64,000 bases of DNA. Source: Holophagaceae bacterium. Lineage in GTDB: Bacteria; Acidobacteriota; Holophagae; Holophagales; Holophagaceae. The DNA lies in the NCBI GenBank assembly GCA_016720465.1, contig JADKKO010000004.1:62001-126000 (forward strand). The letters are read 5' to 3'. Positions 1-8,087 of this stretch are shown piece by piece. The position numbers and the translations under genes are program-made. Position 1 is the stretch's first letter. Each line of letters opens with the position of its first letter. Below the pieces are notes generated by a model. The model searched no databases. It was not told the origin of the DNA and saw nothing but the letters and a program-made list of their open reading frames with translations.

Positions 1-1367
1 ACGCTGGGGCCGACCTCCATCAAAGCTTCGAGGCGGACATGGTAGAAGTCGCCGGGCTTCCCGGCCTCTATCCACTTCTCAATCTTCCGGTAGGCGTTTT
101 CCACCTCCACGATGGCGCCATCCACCAGCACGCCGATGGAGATGGCGATGCCTGCCAGGCTCATGAGGTTTGCGTTTTGGCCGATCCCATACATAGGGAT
201 GAATGCAAGCGCCACCGAGACTGGGATGGTGATGATGGGCACGATGGCGGAGGGGACATGCCAGAGGAAGATCAGGATGATGATCGAAACGACGATCATC
301 TCTTCGATCAGCTTGTGCTTCACGGTTTTGATGGAGCGCTCGATCAGTTCCGAGCGGTCATAGACGGGGACCACCTCAACGCCCTTGGGTAGGCTGACCT
401 TCAGTTCAGCGATGCGGGTTTTCACCCGTTCGATGACATTGAGCGCGTTCTCTCCCTGTCGCATCACCACGATGCCGCCAACCACATCGCCGTGCCCGTC
501 TAAATCCGCGATGCCCCTGCGCATCTCTGGACCAAGGCTGACAGTGGCTACATCGCTGAGGCGGACTGGTGTTCCATTCTCCGCCTTGAGGACGGCGCTT
601 TCGAGGTCCTTCGTGCTCTTCACATAGCCTCGACCTCTGACCATGTACTCGCGCCCGCTGAATTCGACCAGGCGCCCACCGACTTCGGCATTCGCACCCT
701 TCACGGCCTGGATCACGGTCTCGATTGAGATTTTGTAGGACGCCAGTTTGTTCGGGTTGATGCTGACCTGGAACTGCCTGGATTGGCCGCCGATGGTTGC
801 CACTTCAGCCACTCCGGGCACGCTCTGGAGCGAGTAGCGCAGAAACCAGTCTTGATAGGACCGGATCTCGTCCGTGCTGTGTTGGCCTGAGTGATCCACC
901 AAAGCGTACTGGTAGACCCAACCAACGCTCGTGGCGTCCGGTCCCAATTCTGTTTTCACGCCAGGAGGGAGGTTCGATGAGATCTTGCTCAGGTATTCGA
1001 GCACCCGGGACCTGGCCCAGTAGATGTCCGTTCCATCCTCGAAGATGACGTACACGTAAGAGAATCCGAAGTCCGAGAGCGCGCGCACCGTTTTCACCTT
1101 GGGCGCGCCGAGGAGGCTGGTAACGATGGGATAGGTGACCTGGTCTTCCACCAGGTCGGGGCTGCGATCCCATTTGGAGTAGACGATGACCTGCGTGTCG
1201 GAAAGATCCGGCACGGCGTCCAGGGGGATGTTCCGCATGGTCCAGAAGGACATGGCCAAGGCCAGGGCGGTGGCCGCCATGACCAGCCAGCGGTTCTCCG
1301 CCGAGAACCGGATGATCTTTTGCAGGAAAGTCGGGTGTTCGGGATCGTAGGCGCTGTTTCCGTGCAT
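1..1367 (-). CDS. cusA: CusA-type heavy-metal RND permease, partial (N-terminal 455 residues)
   Basis: Inner-membrane proton-driven pump of a tripartite Cu/Ag-type efflux system. The frame is open from the ATG at 1367 to the window edge, so the C-terminal half is missing. The N-terminus MHGNSAYDPEHPTFLQKIIR is followed by TM1, then the periplasmic porter region (WDRSPDLVEDQVTYPI, GGQSRQFQV) and the TM4 segment around AGIAISIGVLVDGAIVEVEN, which fits the HME subfamily. It starts 10 bases after the cusB stop, with a GGAGAT-type ribosome site in between, so it is the last visible gene of the cusC-small protein-cusB-cusA operon. Copper/silver is inferred from the CusB partner; the Met relay residues would lie outside the window. 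Confidence 0.93.
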   Translation of the reverse strand, partial: MHGNSAYDPEHPTFLQKIIRFSAENRWLVMAATALALAMSFWTMRNIPLDAVPDLSDTQVIVYSKWDRSPDLVEDQVTYPIVTSLLGAPKVKTVRALSDFGFSYVYVIFEDGTDIYWARSRVLEYLSKISSNLPPGVKTELGPDATSVGWVYQYALVDHSGQHSTDEIRSYQDWFLRYSLQSVPGVAEVATIGGQSRQFQVSINPNKLASYKISIETVIQAVKGANAEVGGRLVEFSGREYMVRGRGYVKSTKDLESAVLKAENGTPVRLSDVATVSLGPEMRRGIADLDGHGDVVGGIVVMRQGENALNVIERVKTRIAELKVSLPKGVEVVPVYDRSELIERSIKTVKHKLIEEMIVVSIIILIFLWHVPSAIVPIITIPVSVALAFIPMYGIGQNANLMSLAGIAISIGVLVDGAIVEVENAYRKIEKWIEAGKPGDFYHVRLEALMEVGPS

Positions 1368-1377
1368 GGCGATCTCC

Positions 1378-2847
1378 TTAATGCTTGTGCCCATCCGCAG
1401 GCGCGGATGGGGATGCGGATGAGGAGCTCGCCTTTTGGCTGAGGTGCGCCAGGGCAGCCCTTAGGCGGGATTCGGAATCCACCAGGAAGTTGGCGCGGGT
1501 GACCACTTCATCCCCCGCCTTCACACCCGACAGGATCTCAACCTGTTCTCCAACCTTGGTACCCGTGGTGACCTCGCGGGGTTCGAACTTTCCGTCCCCC
1601 AGCGCGACGAACACGACCTTCTGGATCCCGGCATCGAGGACTGCATCCAGAGGCACAAGAATGCCTTTGTGGCCCTGTCCCTTCAGCACGACTTCTCCGA
1701 AGAGTTCAGGCTTCAACTCCCCCTTCGGATTCGGGAACTCAATGCGGACCTTGGTGGTGCGCGTCTTCGGATCCAGGAGCGGATCGATGAATACAACCCG
1801 ACCGGTGAAAGTCTTGCCAGGGAACGACCCCAAGGTCATCGTGGCGGTCAGGCCGACCTTGGCGAGCCCGATTTCGGTCTGGTAAATGTCCGCGAGAGCC
1901 CATACCCGGCCCAGGTCCGTGATCTCCAGGGGTATGTCCGCGGGTGTGATGCGGGCTCCTTCCACGACGTTCTTGACCGTGACCACGCCCGAGATGGGGG
2001 ACCGCAGGGTGAGGGCCCGTTGGACTTCCCCGGTCTGCTCAAGGCGATCGATCGTCTCTTGCGGAACATCCCACAGGGTGAGGCGGTGTTTGGCCGCCTC
2101 CAGCAGGTCGGTCCCACTAGAGGTCAAAGATCCCCCCGCCAGAGCCTTCTGGGTCTTGAGCGCCAAGAGGAATTCCCTCTGGGAACTCACGAACTCCGGG
2201 CTGTAGAGGCTGAAGAGCGGTTGGCCCTTGGCCACGGGCTTCCCGACGAAGTCCACGAAGAGTTTCTCGACGAAACCTTCGACCTTGACGTTGATCTTGC
2301 GGACGCGGGTTTCGTCCACGGCCAGCCGGACGGTGGTGCGGACCTCGCCGCTCACCATGCCTTCCTTGACCTTGGCCGTGTTCAGGCCGATGAGCTGTTG
2401 CCGTTCGTGGTCGATGGTGACCGTTGCATGGTCCTCGACCTTGGGTCCTTCACCCTTGAGTTCCGCCTCGTAGACCGGCACGTAATCCATACCCATCTCA
2501 TCCTTCCTGGGCGTGGGAGAAGTCATGGAAGGGTTCATCGGCGAGCGGTAGAAGGAGATCTTGCCCGGGGTGTTGGAAGGTTTGGTGTCCCCACTGCCTT
2601 CCATGGGCACCAGCTTCATGCCGCAGATGGGGCAATCCCCGGGATGGTCCATGATGATCTGCGGATGCATCGGGCACTGGTACATCTGCTTCGTTTGCGC
2701 CTGGTCCGTGGGGGCTCCGGGTTTAGGTGAGCCAGGCCTTATGAGGAGGGTTCCTCCCACGCCCGCGGCCAGTCCAAGGGCGACCAGGCCAAGGGTCCGG
2801 AGTTTCCAGGAGCGCTTGGGCGTAACTTCGTTTATCTCGTCATTCAT
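1378..2847 (-). CDS. cusB: CusB-type periplasmic adaptor with heavy-metal-binding domain (489 aa)
   Basis: Membrane fusion protein linking the RND pump to the outer-membrane channel. I chose the ATG at 2847 (MNDEINEVTPKRSW) because a GGAG lies just upstream and the longer reading runs back through the preceding gene. One N-terminal TM anchor is followed by a heavy-metal-binding domain (YQCPMHPQ...CPICGMKLVPM, about residues 55-85). Next comes the degenerate second copy typical of CusB (FYRSPMNPS...MGMDYVPVYE), then barrel-sandwich and beta-barrel domains and a His-ending C-terminus (DGHKH). The start overlaps the upstream small gene by 8 bases, so translation is probably coupled. The Cys/Met/His content supports a soft-metal substrate. 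Confidence 0.94.
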   Translation of the reverse strand: MNDEINEVTPKRSWKLRTLGLVALGLAAGVGGTLLIRPGSPKPGAPTDQAQTKQMYQCPMHPQIIMDHPGDCPICGMKLVPMEGSGDTKPSNTPGKISFYRSPMNPSMTSPTPRKDEMGMDYVPVYEAELKGEGPKVEDHATVTIDHERQQLIGLNTAKVKEGMVSGEVRTTVRLAVDETRVRKINVKVEGFVEKLFVDFVGKPVAKGQPLFSLYSPEFVSSQREFLLALKTQKALAGGSLTSSGTDLLEAAKHRLTLWDVPQETIDRLEQTGEVQRALTLRSPISGVVTVKNVVEGARITPADIPLEITDLGRVWALADIYQTEIGLAKVGLTATMTLGSFPGKTFTGRVVFIDPLLDPKTRTTKVRIEFPNPKGELKPELFGEVVLKGQGHKGILVPLDAVLDAGIQKVVFVALGDGKFEPREVTTGTKVGEQVEILSGVKAGDEVVTRANFLVDSESRLRAALAHLSQKASSSSASPSAPADGHKH

Positions 2848-3163
2848 TGGGAACTCCGTTTCGCTTAGGATTGGGGAGTGAACCCGCCTTCGTCTGATTG
2901 GAGGCGCGCATCTCGCAGACTTCTGGGGTTGTGGCCTTGGTTGAGGGTGGCTTCCCTCGGGGTCCACAGCCGTTGCAGCCGACACCCGCAAAGGCCGAGG
3001 TCCGTCTTTCCTGATCCCGGGTTGGTTCGGCCACTGGGCACGTTAGCACCACGAAAGCGAAGACAAGGCCCATCGCAGTAGCCAAAAGGCTGAGGTACGG
3101 CCTGAGCATGGCGGTGAGATTCAAGGCTTCACACGGGATGGGCTTATTTGGCTCTGGAGTCAT
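2840..3163 (-). CDS. Small exported Cys-containing protein in the cus operon (107 aa)
   Basis: Not a family I recognise. The ATG at 3163 has a GGAG seven bases upstream and lies 13 bases after the cusC stop; the 3' end overlaps the cusB start by 8 bases. Such tight packing favours a real gene. A hydrophobic segment (LSLLATAMGLVFAFVVLTC, about residues 25-43) is followed by a short charged, Pro-rich tail with CNGCGPRG near residue 70 and one more Cys. An internal Met at about residue 19 would give a more usual signal-peptide length. Two further small Cys-containing exported proteins sit beside RND pumps in this window (4661-5110 and 23504-23770). Metal handling in the periplasm is an inference. 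Confidence 0.6.
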   Translation of the reverse strand: MTPEPNKPIPCEALNLTAMLRPYLSLLATAMGLVFAFVVLTCPVAEPTRDQERRTSAFAGVGCNGCGPRGKPPSTKATTPEVCEMRASNQTKAGSLPNPKRNGVPNE

Positions 3164-3176
3164 GGGTGTCTCCAGA

Positions 3177-4601
3177 TCACATGGATTTCGAAGGAGCGCC
3201 ACTGTCGCCCATGGCAGCGGTGGCGCCGGACTTCGAGGGCGCGGGTGTGCCCATGGCGGATCCACCGGGAGCGCCCCCCATTCCAATGGAACCCGCGGCA
3301 AGGCCTTGGGCGCTGATGGCGGGTGTCCCCGAAAGGTTGATTTCCTCAACGGCGATCTGGATCGCTTCCGCTTGGGCTATAGCCTGCAGGAGTCCCCCGC
3401 GGTCCGATACCCAGCCATTGAGCGTTTCCAACACGCTCAGGAAGGGGGCGCGGCCCGTCTCATACTGGGCGAGGGTGGCTTGAAAGGTGGCCTCGCTCTG
3501 CACCAGCAGCCCATCCCGGTAGATCCGGATGGTTCCCAAGGCGGAGTCGAACTGTGCGAAACGTTCGCGGATGCGCTGGTTCAAGATATTCCGCACGCTT
3601 GTGGCTTCGGAACCTTGAGACTTGCGGCGCCAATCCTGCTCAGCCACGGCCCGCTGCTGTTTCTGTTTCGACCAGACCGGGAGGGAAATCGAGAAGCCGA
3701 CCGACCACATGGGCTCAAGGGCGCCCCGGGGCATGACGGCACCGCTCACTGCGAAATCCGGATAGCGGTCCCGTTTTGCCAGATCCAGACTACGCTCGGC
3801 CTGTTTCACACCGAGGCGCGCGGCCTGAAGTTCGGGGCTTTGCGCCTCGGCTTGGGCAAGCATTCCTTCGACGGGCGTGGCCTGAAATTGCATCTTCTCA
3901 AGCGACGCTGTAGTGGGGATGGGCGAATCTTCCGTCGATCCACGAAGGCGATTGAGCGCCGCCAAGAAAACTCGTTCCTCTGCCTGCAGGGAGAAGCGCG
4001 TTTGGCTGAGGCGGTTCAGTTCGAGCTGGGCCCGAAGCAGATCCGCTTGCGCCCCCTGCCCGACCTCATAACGCGCCTGGGTGATAGCCAGGGCATTCTT
4101 AAGGAAGATCGCCTGATCCTCCAGAAGCCTGATTTGGCCGCGCACCAATAGCAAGCCGAAATAGGCGCGTTTGACATCCGCTTGCAGGCTTAATCGGGTT
4201 CGCTCGACCGCTACCTTCGAGATGTCCGCACCGAGCCCGGCGACTTCCCCACGCAGGCCTCGCTTGCCCGGCCACGGCAGCGGCTGGGTGAGCATTACCT
4301 GGTAGAAGGATGTCTCCATCTTCCCGACCTGGATGCTCTTGAAACTGTCGTTTTGGATGCCCAGGGAGAGGCTTGGATCGGGAAGCGCCTTTGCCTGAGG
4401 AATGCGTTCGCGATCGGCTTCCACCAAAGCATTGGACTTGGCAAGATCGGGGTTGCGGTCGAGGGATTCACTGATAAGGGATTTGAGGACGGGGTCCTCC
4501 GCCGCTGCCGGTTCCTGGCGGGACGGGGCGGCTGGCTCCTGGGCTTGGGCCCTGCCGACCATCGGCATGAGACCCAAGGCCAGGCACAGGAATGTGCGCA
4601 T
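3177..4601 (-). CDS. cusC: TolC-family outer-membrane channel, CusC/CzcC-like, with Met-rich tail (474 aa)
   Basis: Outer-membrane exit duct of the Cus-type pump. Signal peptide MRTFLCLALGLMPMVGRAQA, then two OEP repeats with the usual coiled-coil periodicity (for example SLDLAKRDRYPDFAVSGAVM and ISLPVWSKQKQQRAVAEQ). The C-terminal ~45 residues leave the OEP fold and are rich in Gly, Ser and Met (GSIGMGG, GSAMGTPAP, AAMGDSGAPSKSM), an extension not usual for TolC proteins. The gene opens the visible operon and runs into the small Cys protein and cusB. Family assignment is firm; metal binding by the tail is inference. Confidence 0.92.
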   Translation of the reverse strand: MRTFLCLALGLMPMVGRAQAQEPAAPSRQEPAAAEDPVLKSLISESLDRNPDLAKSNALVEADRERIPQAKALPDPSLSLGIQNDSFKSIQVGKMETSFYQVMLTQPLPWPGKRGLRGEVAGLGADISKVAVERTRLSLQADVKRAYFGLLLVRGQIRLLEDQAIFLKNALAITQARYEVGQGAQADLLRAQLELNRLSQTRFSLQAEERVFLAALNRLRGSTEDSPIPTTASLEKMQFQATPVEGMLAQAEAQSPELQAARLGVKQAERSLDLAKRDRYPDFAVSGAVMPRGALEPMWSVGFSISLPVWSKQKQQRAVAEQDWRRKSQGSEATSVRNILNQRIRERFAQFDSALGTIRIYRDGLLVQSEATFQATLAQYETGRAPFLSVLETLNGWVSDRGGLLQAIAQAEAIQIAVEEINLSGTPAISAQGLAAGSIGMGGAPGGSAMGTPAPSKSGATAAMGDSGAPSKSM

Positions 4602-4660
4602 GGCTTTCTCCGGAAATGAGAGACGTGGCTGATCTGCTTAAGAAATCTGCAGACCGCCTC

Positions 4661-5110
4661 TCAATTCCGGAAGACTGAAAGCAAGGCTAGGCGTTCGAGG
4701 CATCGTGAAGGAGGGGGGATGCCTCCTAAGAAACCGTAACCAGTCCGAAGGAGGGAAGCACCTGCATCACGTGCGACCTGGGCAACCTGAAGGGGCCATG
4801 GATGGGGTTCCGGCTTTGGTTCAGGGTTCTTAGCCGGTTCCTCTGCCTGCTTGGAGGCCGTAATTACACTCGTGGCGAGATTGCTGGTGGAACAACCACT
4901 GGAAGAATTGGAGCAAGGCTCCGGGCTCTTCGGTGGAGTTGCAGGCTGTGTAGGCCCCTTACATGTGCAGAGATCATCAGAAGGGGCGCCACATCCGCAG
5001 ACGCAAGCTTGAAGCGAGGGAACCACCGCAATGCGTACGCCCTCCACCGACCCAGAGAGGGTCAGCAGGAAGAGCGCCACGAGGCGGAGGATCAAGCGCA
5101 ACCGGACCAC
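4661..5110 (-). CDS. Small exported Cys- and Pro-rich protein upstream of cusC (about 149 aa)
   Basis: Unrecognised. Likely start is the GTG at 5110 or the TTG at 5101, just after an AAGGAAAGG purine stretch; the frame is open further up, but that part does not look coding. A basic N-terminus and hydrophobic stretch (LILRLVALFLLTLSG) form a signal peptide. A Cys cluster follows (ACVCGCGAPSDDLCTCKG), then PEPCSNSSSGC, a KNPEPKPEPHPWP linker and a basic hydrophobic C-terminus. It lies 59 bases upstream of cusC on the same strand and downstream of a TGTACA dyad (5248-5263), so it may be the first gene of the cus operon. The C-x-C-x-C spacing suggests soft-metal binding or disulfides; this is inference. 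Confidence 0.5.
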   Translation of the reverse strand: MVRLRLILRLVALFLLTLSGSVEGVRIAVVPSLQACVCGCGAPSDDLCTCKGPTQPATPPKSPEPCSNSSSGCSTSNLATSVITASKQAEEPAKNPEPKPEPHPWPLQVAQVARDAGASLLRTGYGFLGGIPPPSRCLERLALLSVFRN

Positions 5111-5247
5111 CTTTCCTTTCTTGAAATATCGAACATCCCCTGGAGGTGAAGCCAGGTTTCTTAAAATATGCACAAAACTCAGACCTCTGCATCTCTTTTC
5201 TGAAACGAAAGTTACCCTTGTGACCTTTGCTATAGCCGCTCTTTGAG

Positions 5248-5263
5248 TGTACATAGCTGTACA
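5248..5263. promoter_or_regulatory. Perfect TGTACA-N4-TGTACA dyad, candidate operator for the cus operon
   Basis: TGTACATAGCTGTACA: two TGTACA hexamers (each itself a palindrome) separated by TAGC. It lies about 140 bases upstream of the first cus-cluster gene, with a TATAGC hexamer 12 bases downstream of it on the minus strand. No matching regulator gene is adjacent. Seen directly; operator function is inferred. Confidence 0.45.
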
Positions 5264-5410
5264 GATTCTTCTACGACTCCCTGCATGCAGCATTTACCCG
5301 AAAGGACGGCGCTCATTTAGACATTGAGTTGAGTGGGTTCACGGCAACTCCGTGGTCAAGGTGGACTTGCCAGCTCCCAGGGGGGCATTGGGCCTTCGTT
5401 CGCGGTAAGG

Positions 5411-5440
5411 GCCAGCACCTTGCAATTGCATGGTGCTGGC
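5411..5440 (-). terminator. Nine-bp stem hairpin downstream of the DUF5666 gene
   Basis: GCCAGCACC (5411-5419) pairs with GGTGCTGGC (5432-5440) across a 12-base loop containing TGCAATTGCA. It is placed about 65 bases past the DUF5666 stop. It lacks a clear U-tract, so intrinsic termination is only likely, not shown. Confidence 0.4.
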
Positions 5441-5505
5441 TTCCGTAAGACTGTTATCAAGTTGATGGGCTGTTTCCAACCCAGGTCTCGAGGTTGAAGA
5501 CCGCC

Positions 5506-7026
5506 TCACATGCCTCCGCCGCCCATTCCACCCATTCCGCCAAGCACGAGCCGTGTGGCGACGAGGGTTGAACCTGAGGGGGTGGGGGTTCCAATGGCTT
5601 CCACTCTGCTGCCCACCTTGACCGCTGTCCAGAAGCTGGCTGCCGTCATGGAAGCACCTTGAGACGCATAAGTGGTGCTGGAGGTGACACTGACCGTGAA
5701 GCCGTTAAGGACGAGAGTTTGCGCGCTGGCATTCACCGAGGTCACCGATCCCATCAGGTCGCTGGAGCCCATCCCGCCGCCGCTCCCGATCATTTCAGAA
5801 ATCCGGAGGGCGTAGGCATACCCAGCGCTGTTCTTCCGCGTCGAGTCCGCCATCACAGCCACCCAGTCGCCCACCTTCAGTTGTGGGGCGGTCATGGGGG
5901 TGTCGTGGGACATGATCAATGTAGCGGTGTCCAACCAGAATGTCGTTCCCGACACCGTGAGGGTCATCGCGCTCAGGTCCAGGGCGGTGATCGTTCCATT
6001 CACCTGCAGGTTGCTCATCCCTGTTCCAGAGCCCATCCCACCGCCCATGCCCATGGATTCCACTTCGACCCGTGTGGCGTTTACGGTGGTGGTCGAGCCT
6101 GAGGCTAGGCTTCCCTCAACTTCCACCATGGCGCCCTCGGCGAGGGTGCCAACCACCGTTGCCTGGGCGTAGTTCACCGTGAGAGACATCAGGCTGAAGG
6201 TTTTGGCGGAGGTGTTCAGGTTCAGTACCAGCCCACGGAGCCCCATTCCGCTTCCTGGATCTCCCATGGCGCCCATCACGTTCACCCAGGCGGCAGTGAT
6301 CTGTGTGCCGGAGACGGTGCCGCGGACCTGTGCCCAGGCGCCGTTGGCCAGAGTACCGTTCACAGTGGCGGAGCCATAACTAACGCTCCAGGTGCCGAGG
6401 TTGAACGTTTTGGCCGTCGTATTGAGGTTGGAGACCTGCCCCATGGTGCCGTTCTGGCTGGTGTCCATGCCGGGTTTGCGATGTTCCACGCGGGTGGCCA
6501 TGTAGGTGCCGTCTGCAAGGAAGGAACCATGCACCGACACGAAATCGCCCGAGTGGAAGTCCGCCATGGTGAGGCTGGTATAGGTTCCGTCCTGGTTCTC
6601 CTGGGCTAGCTGAGTGAGAGCATTCATCTGAATCGCCTGGCCCATGACGGTCATGCGGGCAGAGGACTGATCAACTGCCTGGATCGATCCCATGAAGGAG
6701 GACATGAGCTGAACGCTCTGCATGGTGTAGCCGCTCCCACCCATGCCCATGCCGCCCGCGGTAGTCATACCTGTCATCACCGTGCCTGGCTGAACCATGG
6801 TAGAGGTCGCCGACTGACCATTCATGGTTACCGTTGCCCCGTTCATCCCCAAGGGCGTGTGGTTGATCTGAGGCGCATCGGACGTGCCACCCACCACACC
6901 CGCCACAAAGCCCGCAATCGGAGCAGGAGGGTGAGTTGTGGTGGTCCCACCGGTCCCACCACTGCTGCCTCCACAAGCCAGCGACAGCCCGGCGATCAAG
7001 ATTGCAAAAGAGGCGAAGGATTTCAT
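5506..7026 (-). CDS. Met/Gly-rich lipoprotein with repeated DUF5666 domains (506 aa)
   Basis: The start ATG at 7026 has AGGAG at ideal spacing. The signal peptide ends in a lipobox (LIAGLSLAC, Cys at residue 18), so the mature protein is a lipoprotein. At least four DUF5666-like repeats follow, each a small beta unit of the pattern GxVxxLNxxAKTFxLxxxxVxYxxATV...GTLxxGAxVEVxGxxxxG. They are joined by Met-Gly linkers (GGMGMGGSG, MGMGGGMGSGTGM, GGMGGMGGGGM at the C-terminus). DUF5666 has no firm biochemical role that I know of. The gene has its own sigma-54-type promoter and upstream dyad, identical in layout to those of the neighbouring two-component operon. It is therefore probably the main target of that system. 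Methionine-based Cu(I)/Ag(I) binding is an inference from composition. Confidence 0.82.
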   Translation of the reverse strand: MKSFASFAILIAGLSLACGGSSGGTGGTTTTHPPAPIAGFVAGVVGGTSDAPQINHTPLGMNGATVTMNGQSATSTMVQPGTVMTGMTTAGGMGMGGSGYTMQSVQLMSSFMGSIQAVDQSSARMTVMGQAIQMNALTQLAQENQDGTYTSLTMADFHSGDFVSVHGSFLADGTYMATRVEHRKPGMDTSQNGTMGQVSNLNTTAKTFNLGTWSVSYGSATVNGTLANGAWAQVRGTVSGTQITAAWVNVMGAMGDPGSGMGLRGLVLNLNTSAKTFSLMSLTVNYAQATVVGTLAEGAMVEVEGSLASGSTTTVNATRVEVESMGMGGGMGSGTGMSNLQVNGTITALDLSAMTLTVSGTTFWLDTATLIMSHDTPMTAPQLKVGDWVAVMADSTRKNSAGYAYALRISEMIGSGGGMGSSDLMGSVTSVNASAQTLVLNGFTVSVTSSTTYASQGASMTAASFWTAVKVGSRVEAIGTPTPSGSTLVATRLVLGGMGGMGGGGM

Positions 7027-7099
7027 GAGTACTCCTGTGGTGCAGTGGTCCGAGGGCATTCCTCGAACGAGCAGAGGAACGATTTCAACGGAACAAATT

Positions 7100-7114
7100 T
7101 CAAGGAACGTGCCA
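7100..7114 (-). promoter_or_regulatory. Sigma-54 (-24/-12) promoter of the DUF5666 gene
   Basis: On the minus strand TGGCACGTTCCTTGA matches the sigma-54 consensus TGGCAC-N5-TTGC/A, with GG and TT(G) at the required spacing. It is 74 bases upstream of the start codon. The same 15 bases recur at 12067-12081. An NtrC-type activator is encoded at 8786-10168. Confidence 0.8.
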
Positions 7115-7142
7115 GGAGTTTTTTAAAGGACTTACCTTCAAC

Positions 7143-7195
7143 ACCGAGACATCGTGACCCGTTTCCGTTGGCAGGGTGGGTAGGAATGTCTCGGT
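7143..7195 (-). promoter_or_regulatory. Upstream activator dyad (ten-bp arms) of the DUF5666 promoter
   Basis: ACCGAGACAT (7143-7152) and ATGTCTCGGT (7186-7195) form perfect inverted ten-base arms with centres 43 bases apart, about four helical turns. A TGACCC half site lies at 7155-7160. The block starts 29 bases upstream of the sigma-54 promoter, matching the copy at 12109-12162. It is probably the binding site of the sigma-54 activator encoded in the locus. Confidence 0.7.
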
Positions 7196-7255
7196 CCAGG
7201 GTCCGAGGGAGATGAGCGAAGGAACAGTCCCTGTCAGTCATCCATGGACAGTCAT

Positions 7256-8035
7256 CTACGGGAAAACACGAACGAGAGCCACGCCCACACTCTGTTTGGG
7301 GCCGCCGTCGCTAAATCCCGCCGTGATTACCGCCTTCATGGCCCACTTCGACGAGATGGGATGAAACACGTCCATAGAGAGTTCCTTTATCCCTGGCTCG
7401 CCTTGGAAGGTAGCCCCACGCGCTTCGAACGCAACCCCCCAGCGATTCCGGTTGAGGTCCCATGTCCCACGGAGGCCCACAACGTAGGAACCGGACGTGA
7501 GAGTGTCAGCGGTGCCCGCCTGGTTCGTGGAGGCGCCCTGAATCCATCCGCCGAGAAGTGTCCATTGGAAGAGGCCTAGCCGCTGGTGCAGGGCAAGGAA
7601 GCCCCCCACATCAGTCCTCCCCGTACCAAGCCCCTTGGTGTCGCTGGCGGTGGGCAATTTGACGGCGCCCTCTCCATCCAATGACCAACCGTCCTCGTTT
7701 TCTGGAAGGAACCGGTAGCTGCCGCGAACGACAACGTCGCCGATTCCCTGATCTTGCGAAGAATCCCCTCCGCCATCACGATTGAGCCAAAGGAATGGGA
7801 CCGTCAGGCTCGCATCCCATCGAGCCCCGGTGACACCATAAGTGGCATAGCCTAGCCAGAATGTGCTTCGAGTCGGTGAACCGAAGTCGCCCTGTTTTCG
7901 ACCCACACCCGTCTCCATGTAAGGAAGAACATCCTGGCTCCACAGGGCGCTTCCCGGCAGTGAGAAAGCAAGGGCGGCAAGCATGCTCCAAAAGACCCGA
8001 AAACGGGTCTGGAGACTTTCGCAGCAATCGGACAT
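7256..8035 (-). CDS. Outer-membrane beta-barrel protein, transporter-like (259 aa)
   Basis: The ATG at 8035 follows GGAGG; a GTG one codon earlier is possible. Signal peptide to about residue 34 (SMLAALAFSLPGSALWSQ). The mature part alternates short hydrophobic beta strands with acidic or Gly turns (GIGDVVVRGSYRFLPENEDG, AVKLPTASDTKGLGTGRTDVGG, SYVVGLRGTWDLNRNRWGVA). This matches the MetA-pathway/'transporter' type of outer-membrane barrel (PF13557-like), and it ends in a strand with a near-C-terminal Phe (ALVRVFP). It follows the FecR gene after 52 bases, so it is probably the fourth gene of the kinase operon. The ligand is unknown. Confidence 0.7.
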   Translation of the reverse strand: MSDCCESLQTRFRVFWSMLAALAFSLPGSALWSQDVLPYMETGVGRKQGDFGSPTRSTFWLGYATYGVTGARWDASLTVPFLWLNRDGGGDSSQDQGIGDVVVRGSYRFLPENEDGWSLDGEGAVKLPTASDTKGLGTGRTDVGGFLALHQRLGLFQWTLLGGWIQGASTNQAGTADTLTSGSYVVGLRGTWDLNRNRWGVAFEARGATFQGEPGIKELSMDVFHPISSKWAMKAVITAGFSDGGPKQSVGVALVRVFP

Positions 8036-8087
8036 CACTCCTCCACCACGGCCACATCGCCCCCCAGCTTATTGGCCATATCCCGGA

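Larger units (their letters stand above)
5111..5505. other. Intergenic region between the cus operon and the DUF5666 gene
   Basis: No convincing gene. It holds the TGTACA dyad (5248-5263) and, at 5411-5440, a hairpin with nine-base arms GCCAGCACC/GGTGCTGGC around a palindromic TGCAATTGCA. The hairpin lies downstream of the DUF5666 gene stop and may end its transcript, although no T-run follows. Confidence 0.5.

Noticed and set aside
3108..4151. Long open frame on the plus strand opposite cusC (347 codons)
   Set aside because: Fully antisense to a clear TolC-family gene; no family, no ribosome site. An artefact of high GC codon use.
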